From the NCBI GenBank assembly GCA_018969455.1, contig JAGWYI010000088.1:1-10845 (forward strand): a DNA stretch of 10,845 nt. Direction: 5' to 3'. This DNA is from Bacteroidota bacterium (GTDB taxonomy: Bacteria; Bacteroidota; Bacteroidia; Chitinophagales; Saprospiraceae). The position numbers were made by a program, and so were the translations under genes. The first letter of the stretch is position 1. Every line of letters starts with the position of its first letter. The notes under the pieces were generated by a model. The model did not search any database, was not told the DNA's origin, and saw nothing but the letters and a program-made list of their open reading frames with translations. Positions 1 to 6,056 of this stretch are shown piece by piece.

Positions 1-2
1 AG

Positions 3-473
3 CTCGGATATGCTTTTACCATACCTGGTTCTCAAAATCCGGCATCAACCAAATTCACGCCTCCAATTTATGAAATTCGCCCTTGGCAAGCCTGGATCGT
101 TCCAATATGGAGTCAGAAAAAATGGATTTTAAACGGGCGTATCCGATTAGAAGAACGCTTTAATTATCAACCTGAAGCACTTGAAAAAAGTGCCCGCAAA
201 CGATTTGCCTTACGCGAACGGACGCAAATTCAACTAAAACGAAACCTTATAAATCACCTGTCATTCCTTGCATCGGAAGAGGTTTTGCTACAAACTGGTA
301 AAAACATAGATCATATTTTCGATCAAAACCGCCTAAGCACCGCATTGGAATGGAGCGGTGCAAGCAACATAGTACTCGAAGGCGCCTACATTTGGTGGTG
401 GCAATTAAAGCAAAGTGGCAATACCGTTTACGACCGAGACATAATACGGCTTACCGCAATTTACAAAATTTAA
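3..473 (+). CDS. DUF2490 family outer-membrane protein, C-terminal part
   Basis: The reading frame is open from the left edge of the window (frame beginning at base 3) to the TAA at 471-473, giving about 156 residues of a C-terminus; the real start lies outside. The stretch reads like the DUF2490 family, which is predicted to form a small outer-membrane beta barrel in Bacteroidota and Proteobacteria: alternating polar and hydrophobic strands rich in Trp, Tyr and Arg (WILNGRIRLEERFNY near the middle), then the characteristic segment around FDQNRLSTALEW and a tail of strands ending in LTAIYKI. The family's function is not established; some members are taken to be porin-like or assembly-related. 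An internal TTG at 285 could open a shorter frame, but the family similarity upstream of it shows that it is not the start. The gene is convergent with the DUF2892 gene on the other strand. Confidence 0.75.
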   Translation, partial: LGYAFTIPGSQNPASTKFTPPIYEIRPWQAWIVPIWSQKKWILNGRIRLEERFNYQPEALEKSARKRFALRERTQIQLKRNLINHLSFLASEEVLLQTGKNIDHIFDQNRLSTALEWSGASNIVLEGAYIWWWQLKQSGNTVYDRDIIRLTAIYKI

Positions 474-475
474 AT

Positions 476-632
476 CCTACGTGCTCGCGCGAGGCTACAG
501 CCTCGCGTGAAACAATCAATCGGGCTATTGCCCGATCCTACACCACGAATCGCAAAAAAACCTACAAATGCGTCCAAAAATCAATCGGCCCCGAAGCCCA
601 ATAATTCCGGCGGCCGATTGCAGTATTCCTAC
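476..632. repeat. Cluster of REP-like palindromes with CCTAC/GTAGG tags
   Basis: Three hairpins sit between two convergent genes. The first is 485-510: a perfect 9-bp stem CGCGAGGCT/AGCCTCGCG with a 2-base loop, extended by one G-T wobble and two more pairs. The second is 519-536: ATCGGGC-TATT-GCCCGAT. The third is 582-620: CAATCGGCC pairing with GGCCGATTG around a 21-base interior. The pentamer CCTAC occurs at 476, 537, 561 and 628. Read on the minus strand this is GTAGG, and at 541-519 it directly precedes a hairpin, the architecture of repetitive extragenic palindromes linked to RAYT (TnpA-REP) transposases. The block may also serve as the shared transcription stop for both flanking genes. 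No T-run follows the stems closely, so an intrinsic terminator is not claimed. Confidence 0.6.
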
Positions 633-646
633 AAAAAATTCAGAAC

Positions 647-847
647 TCAGGATTTCCTGGAAGAAAGCCCAAATATCCCATAAATCGGACAAAAACGCAC
701 CAAGCTCGTGATCAGGAAAATCACTGCCACAACAATTGCCACGATTCCAACAACACCGGAAAGCGTTCCGTTATAGTACAAATAAGCGGCAGAGATTGCG
801 ATGACAAGGCGCACAATCTGGTCGATGGTTCCCATATTTTGTTTCAT
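647..847 (-). CDS. DUF2892 (YgaP-like) small membrane protein
   Basis: This 66-residue protein matches the DUF2892 pattern: an N-terminal NMGTIDQIVRL amphipathic segment, two membrane helices (about residues 10-25 and 30-50) separated by a short glycine-containing turn, and the terminal CPIYGIFGL motif with Cys53-Pro54. In Escherichia coli YgaP the same kind of membrane module follows a rhodanese domain; here it stands alone, but in the same operon as a rhodanese protein. The start is the ATG at 845-847; no good Shine-Dalgarno site precedes it, as is common in Bacteroidota. It is the last gene of the minus-strand sulfur operon, 37 bp after the OsmC gene. The role is inferred: it may anchor or channel sulfane-sulfur chemistry at the inner membrane. 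The family call is firm, the function is not. Confidence 0.85.
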   Translation of the reverse strand: MKQNMGTIDQIVRLVIAISAAYLYYNGTLSGVVGIVAIVVAVIFLITSLVRFCPIYGIFGLSSRKS

Positions 848-884
848 AACAGTTGTATTTTAAAAGTGTGAAGAAGGGCAAAAT

Positions 885-1349
885 TCAACGATATTCGAAG
901 TTACCGTGCACTTCGGCGAGTTCCACTTGTGCTTCCACGCGCACGAGAGTCTTCATCGAGTTGGAAATCAGACAATTGCGTTCGCTCATTTCGAGTATAC
1001 GCTGTGTTTTTTCCAACAGCGTTTCCGATTGAACAGTCACACGCGGGCGCAGCACAATCTCCGTGACCTGAAATTTTCCATCCAATTTATCCACCACACC
1101 CTTGGCGTCACAGGCAAAAGCGTTGTATTCCAGTTTTGAGTTTTCGGCGATCGCCAAAAAAGTAGTCATCAAGCAGCTGCTAGCGGCGGCAACAAACAAG
1201 TGTTCAGGCGACCAGATGCCTGGCATGCCCTTAGGAAAATCGGGTGGTGTAGCAACTTCAATGCGTTGTGTCAATTCAGGCGCACTCAAAATGCCTTTTC
1301 GGTCGTGCTCCCACTGGAGCGAAACATCGTAACTGTGATCAGGAGACAT
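885..1349 (-). CDS. OsmC family protein
   Basis: This 154-residue protein is typical in length for the OsmC/Ohr superfamily, thiol-dependent peroxidases that reduce organic hydroperoxides. It has the two family cysteines: Cys59 in the AAASSCLMTTFLA helix and Cys126 in ERNCLISNSMK. The Glu-Pro-like entry to the first helix (SPEHLFVAAASSC) also fits. It resembles the general OsmC/YhfA-like branch more than canonical Ohr, so its substrate is uncertain. The start is the ATG at 1347-1349. It lies 84 bp after the MBL-rhodanese gene, the widest gap within the operon, so a separate promoter cannot be excluded, although no good TAnnTTTG element was found. Placed in a sulfane-sulfur operon, it could act on reactive sulfur or peroxide by-products; that is inference. 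Confidence 0.88.
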   Translation of the reverse strand: MSPDHSYDVSLQWEHDRKGILSAPELTQRIEVATPPDFPKGMPGIWSPEHLFVAAASSCLMTTFLAIAENSKLEYNAFACDAKGVVDKLDGKFQVTEIVLRPRVTVQSETLLEKTQRILEMSERNCLISNSMKTLVRVEAQVELAEVHGNFEYR

Positions 1350-1433
1350 GTTAAAATTGTTTAAAAATGATTGAATTTAAACGATTCGAACCGATGTCTG
1401 CTTCCGGGTTTTGCACGACCAAAGTAGATTGGC

Positions 1434-2840
1434 TTACGCCTTTGTACGCTGGCAAACAAACTGTGTGGCGGCAAATTTGCCGCTTTCTTTCAAGGCTTTA
1501 AAACCGCCGCGTACATCAATCAGGTTGTCGAACCCTCTAGCGCGCAGGATGGAAGTAAATATCATCGAGCGGTAACCGCCAGCACAGTGTATAAAAACGG
1601 GACGGTCTTTTGGCACCGCCGACATCGATTCGTTGATATAGTCTAATGGGGTATTGTTTACGCCTTCGAGGTGTTCGGCCTCGTATTCGCTTGGCTTCCG
1701 CACATCGATCACCAGCGCTTCGGGCATCACAGCAAGTTCATCGGCATTAATTCGCTGAATTTGGTCAATTTCCAGGCCTGCTTCTTTCCAGGCATCCATT
1801 CCGCCATCCAGAAAACCCAGGCAATAATCGTAACCCACCCGAGCCAATCGCTGCACCACTTCGGCTTCGCGGCCTGTGGGCGCCACAATGAGCAATTTTT
1901 GGCGCACATCGGGGATTAAAGCGCCCACCCAGGGTGCAAATCCGCCATCGATGCCGATGTTGATGCTGTTGGGGATGAAAGCCTTGGCAAATTCCTCCGG
2001 ATCGCGGGTATCCAGCACCAAAGCGCCGGTTTCGTTGGCTGCGGCCTCAAAAGCGCGGGGTGAAAGCGGTTGTGTACCGCGTTCCATCACCGCATCGATG
2101 GAGTCGTAGCCCGATTTATTCATGGCCACGTTCAGGGGGAAATAGGCTGGCGGCGGCAACAAACCATCGGTAACTTCTTTTACAAATTGGGCCTTGGTCA
2201 TATCGGCACGCAAGGCGTAGTTGGTCTGCTTTTGGTGTCCCAGACTGTCAAATGTTTCTTTCGACATGTTTTTGCCGCAGGCAGAACCTGCGCCGTGTGC
2301 CGGATAAACGATAACCGAATCGGGCAGCGGCATAATTTTAAGGCGTAAGGAGTCGTACAAGGTTTCCGCCAGCTGTTCCATGGTCATATCGGCGGCTTTT
2401 TGGGCCAAATCGGGCCGACCAACGTCGCCAATAAACAAGGTGTCGCCGGAGAAAAGTGCTGTTTCGCGGCCATTTTCATCGATCAACAGATAGCAGGTAC
2501 TTTCCATCGTGTGCCCGGGCGTGTGAAGCACGCGCAGGCGCAATTTTCCGACTTCCAACTCTTGTCCGTCGTGCGCAATAAGGGCGTCGAAAGCGGGTTT
2601 GGCGGTAGGTCCGTACACAATGGGCGCACCTGTTTTTTGGCTCAAATCCAGGTGTCCGCTTACAAAATCGGCATGAAAATGGGTTTCGAGCACATATTTG
2701 ATCTTTGCTCCGGTTTTGGCGGCACGCTCCAGGTAAGGTGCTGTTTCGCGCAAGGGATCAATTACGACAGCCTCTCCTTCCGATTCAATGAAGTAAGCGC
2801 CTTGTGCCAGACAACCGGTATAAATTTGTTCAATAGACAT
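1434..2840 (-). CDS. MBL-fold hydrolase with two rhodanese domains (persulfide dioxygenase type)
   Basis: The protein has 468 residues. Residues 1-240 form a metallo-beta-lactamase domain of the ETHE1/glyoxalase II branch: THFHAD (His54, His56, Asp58), TPGH (His110), SGDTLFIGDVGRPD (Asp133) and YPAHGAGS (His182). In human ETHE1 the single iron uses two His and one Asp, corresponding to His54, His110 and Asp133, which suggests oxidation of glutathione-like persulfide to sulfite. Residues about 265-355 form a first rhodanese domain whose catalytic loop reads APTGREAE, with no cysteine, so it should be catalytically dead. Residues about 370-460 form a second rhodanese domain with an intact CAGGYRS loop (Cys419). 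The frame continues 59 codons upstream into the thioredoxin gene, but ATG 2838-2840 (MSIEQIYTGCLAQ) is where family similarity begins. It lies 25 bp after the thioredoxin gene. Confidence 0.9.
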   Translation of the reverse strand: MSIEQIYTGCLAQGAYFIESEGEAVVIDPLRETAPYLERAAKTGAKIKYVLETHFHADFVSGHLDLSQKTGAPIVYGPTAKPAFDALIAHDGQELEVGKLRLRVLHTPGHTMESTCYLLIDENGRETALFSGDTLFIGDVGRPDLAQKAADMTMEQLAETLYDSLRLKIMPLPDSVIVYPAHGAGSACGKNMSKETFDSLGHQKQTNYALRADMTKAQFVKEVTDGLLPPPAYFPLNVAMNKSGYDSIDAVMERGTQPLSPRAFEAAANETGALVLDTRDPEEFAKAFIPNSINIGIDGGFAPWVGALIPDVRQKLLIVAPTGREAEVVQRLARVGYDYCLGFLDGGMDAWKEAGLEIDQIQRINADELAVMPEALVIDVRKPSEYEAEHLEGVNNTPLDYINESMSAVPKDRPVFIHCAGGYRSMIFTSILRARGFDNLIDVRGGFKALKESGKFAATQFVCQRTKA

Positions 2841-2865
2841 GACAGATTGTTTTAGTATTTGATTA

Positions 2866-3162
2866 TCAAGCACTTGCTTGCTGAATGACCATTTGTAATT
2901 CACTGGAAGAGGCCATGCCCGACTTCCGCCAAACGGGTTCTCCGTTTTTAAACAAAACAAATGTGGGGATGGAACGGATTTGAAAACGCTCGGAAAGCAT
3001 TTGGTTTTTTTCGACATCTATTTTAAAAATGGTGACGCCGTCGCCCATTTGTGCTTTCACATCTTCCAATACGGGCTTCATGGCGCGACAAGGCGCACAC
3101 CAATCGGCGTAAAAATCCACCAAAACCGGTTTATCAGAGGCAATCAATTCTGAAAAAGTCAT
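2866..3162 (-). CDS. Thioredoxin
   Basis: This 98-residue single-domain thioredoxin lacks a signal peptide and so is cytoplasmic. The active site is the DFYADWCAPCRAMKP segment with Cys22 and Cys25 (WCAPC rather than the commoner WCGPC), and the cis-proline loop SIPTFVLFKNG is present with its usual glycine-rich turn. The start ATG is at 3160-3162, 12 bp after the exporter gene; the stop lies 25 bp before the MBL-rhodanese start, so tight co-transcription is expected. In this operon it is a natural thiol partner that could reduce or carry persulfide for the rhodanese Cys or regenerate the OsmC thiol. The partner assignment is inferred from position. It is distinct from the housekeeping thioredoxin only by context. 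Confidence 0.93.
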   Translation of the reverse strand: MTFSELIASDKPVLVDFYADWCAPCRAMKPVLEDVKAQMGDGVTIFKIDVEKNQMLSERFQIRSIPTFVLFKNGEPVWRKSGMASSSELQMVIQQASA

Positions 3163-3174
3163 TTTATTTTGATT

Positions 3175-3978
3175 TTATTTGAAGTATAATTCCTTGACAA
3201 GGATGTAAATGCCCATAACAAGTACAAACCAGCCAAAAGCTTTTTTCAGTTTTTCGCCATCTATTTGGCGGCTCAAGCGATTTCCGATAAAGATGCCCGT
3301 TATCGCCAAAGCACTTACCGTACCCAACAAGGACCAATTGAGTTCCAAATGCGACAAATCACCCAAAAAACCAAACAAAGATTTTGCAGCAATGATCAGC
3401 AAAGAAGTCCCAACGGCTTGTTTCATCGGCAATCCACTAAACAAAACCAGGGCTGGAATGATCAAAAAACCGCCGCCCGCGCCGACCATGCCGGTCAATA
3501 CACCTACAACTACACCTTCCAGAAGGATCATTGGGTAATTAAAATGTTGTTCTACAGGTTTCTCTTCCCCATTCTGAACTGATCTTCCCCCCCGAATCAT
3601 CGAAATTGAGGCGAATACCATCAACAAAGCAAACAAGATCATCAACAAAATCGCCTTCGTAATAACCAAATTGCCCATATGACCCACCGTTGCCGGAATT
3701 TGCGGAACCAACCAGGCTCTTGTGGCATATACCGCCAAAATAGAGGGTATGCCAAAAATGACAGCCGTTTTTAAGTTCACTACGCCTTCCCGGTATTTGG
3801 GAATAGCCCCCACCAAACTGGTCGCCCCCACAATAAACAAGGAATAGGCCGTTGCTGGCACTGGGTCCACGCCAAACAAATACACCAATACAGGCACTGT
3901 CAATATAGACCCGCCTCCACCAATCAAACCCAATGCAATTCCGATTAATGCCGAAGCCAGATAGCCAACAAAGATCAT
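3175..3978 (-). CDS. TauE/SafE (TSUP) family sulfite exporter
   Basis: This 267-residue integral membrane protein has about eight predicted helices. It shows the internal duplication of the TSUP family: the glycine motif GLIGGGGSILTVP at residues 17-29 is echoed by GMVGAGGGFLIIP at 163-175, each opening a four-helix half. A charged, non-membrane loop (about residues 129-147) separates the halves. Family members export sulfite, thiosulfate or organosulfonate-derived anions; the partner genes here point to sulfite or thiosulfate. The ATG at 3976-3978 was chosen over the in-frame TTG at 4002, because the hydrophobic first helix begins right after it and a TTG start would add only eight polar residues. 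It is the first gene of the five-gene minus-strand operon. Confidence 0.9.
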   Translation of the reverse strand: MIFVGYLASALIGIALGLIGGGGSILTVPVLVYLFGVDPVPATAYSLFIVGATSLVGAIPKYREGVVNLKTAVIFGIPSILAVYATRAWLVPQIPATVGHMGNLVITKAILLMILFALLMVFASISMIRGGRSVQNGEEKPVEQHFNYPMILLEGVVVGVLTGMVGAGGGFLIIPALVLFSGLPMKQAVGTSLLIIAAKSLFGFLGDLSHLELNWSLLGTVSALAITGIFIGNRLSRQIDGEKLKKAFGWFVLVMGIYILVKELYFK

Positions 3979-4002
3979 GGTTTTACGTGTTTTCTGCCCC
4001 AA

Positions 4003-4273
4003 GTCGACTGAAACGGGCCGTTTTGATAAGGCAAAGTTAAGGGTAGTTTTTCCGGGAATTGTGGTGCTTTTCAGACCGCGAATGGTACTTTTTACGGATT
4101 GAAGTACAAAGCGCTCTGCCAGGGCAGTCTGCCGGTTCCAACTACTAGGGCAAATATCCAGAATTTTATTCCCTTACACATCCTCACATAACACATTGAT
4201 CAAATTTTATTTTGCTAATCTGGCGCTTTTCAAATTATGAAGGTACAATCGAATCATTCGAAAGCGCCTGTTC
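4003..4273. other. Intergenic stretch upstream of the sulfur operon
   Basis: No gene is supported here. Apart from the -7 element it holds a two-layer inverted repeat just left of the 107-bp repeat: GGCGCTTT at 4222-4229 pairs with AAAGCGCC at 4261-4268, and inside it TCGAAT-C-ATTCGA (4249-4261) is a 13-base palindrome; the two structures share base 4261 and would compete. The rest shows no recognisable RNA family or coding signal. Confidence 0.5.
4031..4039 (-). promoter_or_regulatory. Possible promoter (-7 element) of the sulfur operon
   Basis: On the minus strand these bases read TAACTTTGC, a full match to the Bacteroidota -7 consensus TAnnTTTG. Transcription would begin around 4025, leaving a leader of roughly 45 bases before the exporter ATG at 3978. 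No TTG lies at the expected 19-21 base distance upstream, so the -33 half is missing or weak. The same octamer is used by the tetR promoter in this window. Confidence 0.45.
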
Positions 4274-4380
4274 TTATATCAGGATTCGCCGGATTTTGTG
4301 GATAACCCAGGATGGATTTTGCTGATTTATAATGATTTATAAAGATCGTTATGCGCAAAATCTGGAGGCTTAAAATATAT
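4274..4380 (+). repeat. 107-bp dispersed repeat, copy 1 (phased GGATT element)
   Basis: This segment aligns without any gap to 6594-6700 at a constant offset of 2320 bases, with 93 of 107 positions identical; 9 of the 14 differences are transitions. Two blocks are identical: 4280-4303 and 4322-4346. Inside, the word GGATT or GATT recurs every 9-10 bases (4282, 4291, 4300, 4310, then 4314, 4324, 4334, 4344), close to one helical turn. The ends are imperfect inverted repeats: CGCCGGATTTTG at 4288-4299 against CAAAATCTGGAG at 4356-4367 (10 of 12 pair). It carries no open frame worth calling. AGGATT-rich dispersed elements of this look occur in other Bacteroidota genomes as far as I recall, but I cannot check that here. 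Confidence 0.8.
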
Positions 4381-4409
4381 TTCCGTTGGCTACCCTTACT
4401 TCCAATAAG

Positions 4410-4449
4410 AACGCCCGTCATTCTGGAAACAGAACAACGGGCGTTTTTT
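4410..4449 (+). terminator. Strong intrinsic terminator, best read on the plus strand
   Basis: A 9-bp stem AACGCCCGT (4410-4418) / ACGGGCGTT (4437-4445) encloses a CA/CA internal mismatch and a second 5-bp stem TTCTG/CAGAA closed by a GAAA tetraloop (4426-4429). Six T residues follow at 4444-4449. Tetraloop and T-run are both on the plus strand. On the minus strand, where it would terminate the NmrA gene (stop at 4465), the stem is followed only by CTTATT. It may work in both directions, but the geometry favours a plus-strand transcript although no plus-strand gene lies upstream. Confidence 0.75.
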
Positions 4450-4464
4450 ACTTTTCATATTGCA

Positions 4465-5352
4465 TCATACCGCCTGGTATACATGCTTGAATACATTTTC
4501 TGCAAACCACTCAAAGGTGGTAGGCGTTGTGCTGGCAGCATCGCGCACACCGGCAGACAATTGCCCAATGTTAATGCCTTCTTGTAAGCCAACAAAAGCA
4601 TCGGCCACACTTTCCGACATACCATATTGCATCATTCCCGCTTTTTGGTCGGCATAGCTGAACTCTACATAAGGCAGTTCCGGCTTTCCGATCGCTGCGC
4701 CGATGAGTTGGGTCATCTCCTGAAGGGTGTAATCGCGGGCGCCCAACAAATCGAGGTGCGATTTGCCTTCGAAAGGTAAATTCAGCAACTTTTCTGCGGC
4801 TACCACTGCAATATCGTGCGATGCAATTACCGGAAAAGCGCGGTCGCCCTTGATGCCGGAGCCATTGATGCCCATGTTTTTGATCATCCCGATGCTGTTG
4901 AAGGTGTTTTCCATAAAATAGGTAGGGCGCAAAATCAGAACATTGACGCCTTCCAGCGCATGCAAACGCTGCTCTTGACGCGCCACACCGGCCACGATTC
5001 CGGTTTTTTCCTCGGTATGTCCGCCTTGAGAACTAATAAAAAGCACATTTTTGACGCCTTGCGCTTTTACAGCCTCAATTTGCGCCAAACCAATGCTGTC
5101 TTGGTATGCTTTAACATCGGGTACCTGCATGTCGGTGGAGATGATAAGCAAAACCGCTTCAGCCCCTTCAAAAGCTTTGTTCAAAAAAGCCGCATCGGCG
5201 GAGTCGCCCACCCATGCTTCCGCGCCTTTTTCAACCAGGGGCTGTAATTTTTCTGCATGGCGCGCAATCGCGCGTACTTTTTTGCCCGCTGCCAGCAGGG
5301 CTTCAGTCGTTTTGCTTCCAATGCGGCCGGAAGCGCCAACAATTGCAATCAT
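4465..5352 (-). CDS. NmrA-like NAD(P)-binding oxidoreductase
   Basis: This 295-residue atypical short-chain dehydrogenase belongs to the NmrA/QorB group. It opens at once with the dinucleotide-binding motif IVGASGRIGS (Gly6, Gly9, Gly12); Arg31 in IARHAEKL, after the second strand, suggests preference for NADP(H). Further family marks are VLFISSQGG (104-111), replacing the classical Ser-Tyr-Lys site, and ILRPTYFMEN (140-149), the usual substrate-cleft segment. Relatives are quinone reductases or redox-sensing proteins; which applies here cannot be told. The start is the ATG at 5350-5352, immediately before the Rossmann strand, so no alternative is plausible. It lies 66 bp after tetR on the same strand, with its own operator copy in the gap, so it is very likely controlled by that regulator and perhaps induced by an electrophile or quinone-like ligand (inference). 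Confidence 0.88.
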   Translation of the reverse strand: MIAIVGASGRIGSKTTEALLAAGKKVRAIARHAEKLQPLVEKGAEAWVGDSADAAFLNKAFEGAEAVLLIISTDMQVPDVKAYQDSIGLAQIEAVKAQGVKNVLFISSQGGHTEEKTGIVAGVARQEQRLHALEGVNVLILRPTYFMENTFNSIGMIKNMGINGSGIKGDRAFPVIASHDIAVVAAEKLLNLPFEGKSHLDLLGARDYTLQEMTQLIGAAIGKPELPYVEFSYADQKAGMMQYGMSESVADAFVGLQEGINIGQLSAGVRDAASTTPTTFEWFAENVFKHVYQAV

Positions 5353-5384
5353 GTTGCTTGAATATTTAAGTTGTTATGGATGTA

Positions 5385-5400
5385 CATACTAGAATGTATG
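5385..5400. promoter_or_regulatory. TetR operator O1 in front of the NmrA gene
   Basis: This is a perfect inverted repeat CATAC-tagaat-GTATG, 33 bases upstream of the NmrA start codon on the minus strand. The identical arms with the identical 6-base spacing occur in the tetR promoter (6019-6034), so the two are taken as binding sites of the same regulator. A T-run with TTG lies just upstream on the minus strand, but no convincing -7 element was identified. Confidence 0.75.
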
Positions 5401-5418
5401 CGATTTTGACAAAAAAAA

Positions 5419-6003
5419 TCAACGACGCAGGGTTTTCACAAACTCAAGCAGTTGCATCAAACCCATTTCAAAAATGACCTTGCTGCGGGTGGCTTTACCT
5501 ACGCTAAATGCCCCTTCAATGGTAGATAAAATGAAAAAAGCCATTTGAGTCGGATTAAAATCGGTGCGAAAGGCGCCCGCGATTTGCCCGTTTTTCAAGC
5601 CTTCCTCAATGGAACGATGCATTGACAGTATGACTTTTTTCAAACGCGCCTGAAATCCCGCGTCTATGGGCGCCATCTCCTGCGTCAGGTTGTTCAATGC
5701 ACAACCATACTGCACATCTTGATCCGTCAATAGATGAACATATTTTTTCAAGGTATCCTCCAGTATCACAGCATGGTTGGATTCGGCCTGCTCGAAAGCA
5801 ACCCATATGCCAGTATACATCGGACAAAGGATTTCATCTACAATGGCATACCCCAAATCGTTTTTGGTGGGGAAATAATGGTAAAATGCCCCTTTGGTAA
5901 TACCCAACTCGGCCACAACCTTGTCGGTGCGCGTGCTCTGGAATCCCTGGCGATGTATCGCCCGGAAATTCTCCAACAATATTTTATACCGGGTGTCTTC
6001 CAT
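5419..6003 (-). CDS. TetR/AcrR family transcriptional regulator
   Basis: This 194-residue one-component repressor has the TetR_N helix-turn-helix at about residues 5-52: ILLENFRAIHRQGFQSTRTD, then VVAELGITKGAFYHYFPTKNDL, whose recognition helix (TKGAFYHYF) is highly typical. The C-terminal two-thirds is a helical ligand-binding and dimerisation domain with Cys60 and Cys101; it resembles the branch that controls reductases and efflux functions (QacR/AcrR-like), and the ligand is unknown. The start is ATG 6001-6003: the first helix begins at residue 4 and the promoter abuts it, so there is no room for an earlier start. It probably represses itself and the NmrA gene through the paired CATAC-N6-GTATG sites. 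The cupin gene ends 53 bp upstream on the same strand. Confidence 0.93.
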   Translation of the reverse strand: MEDTRYKILLENFRAIHRQGFQSTRTDKVVAELGITKGAFYHYFPTKNDLGYAIVDEILCPMYTGIWVAFEQAESNHAVILEDTLKKYVHLLTDQDVQYGCALNNLTQEMAPIDAGFQARLKKVILSMHRSIEEGLKNGQIAGAFRTDFNPTQMAFFILSTIEGAFSVGKATRSKVIFEMGLMQLLEFVKTLRR

Positions 6004-6009
6004 TGTGCT

Positions 6010-6040
6010 GCAAAGTTACATACTTATTGGTATGCCGCAA
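6010..6040 (-). promoter_or_regulatory. tetR promoter with embedded operator O2
   Basis: On the minus strand a -33 TTG (6040-6038) is followed after exactly 19 bases by the -7 element TAACTTTG (6018-6011), the Bacteroidota consensus. The 16-base operator CATAC-N6-GTATG (6034-6019) fills the spacer and abuts the -7 element, so bound repressor would block polymerase. Only six bases (6009-6004) separate the TAACTTTGC nonamer from the ATG, implying a leaderless or nearly leaderless transcript. Confidence 0.8.
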
Positions 6041-6056
6041 GAGGCAAAGCCCATTT

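Noticed and set aside
350..604. Plus-strand frame of 84 codons over the end of the DUF2490 gene and the REP-like block
   Set aside because: Its Arg- and Lys-rich product is an accidental reading of palindromes and of the other frame.
476..632. Palindrome cluster as a CRISPR array
   Set aside because: The units differ in sequence and spacing, and there are no repeated identical direct repeats or cas genes.
1350..1433. Possible separate promoter for the OsmC gene
   Set aside because: The only candidate, TACTTTG on the minus strand, is one base short of TAnnTTTG and lies close to the preceding gene's stop.
2400..2855. Plus-strand frame of 151 codons
   Set aside because: It is antisense to the MBL domain, whose metal-site motifs lie on the minus strand.
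2841..3017. N-terminal extension of the MBL-rhodanese frame by 59 codons
   Set aside because: It lies inside the thioredoxin gene in another frame, has no family similarity, and an ATG with the proper domain start is present at 2838-2840.
4351..4587. Plus-strand frame starting in the 107-bp repeat
   Set aside because: It runs through the terminator hairpin and into the antisense of the NmrA gene; the composition is not protein-like.
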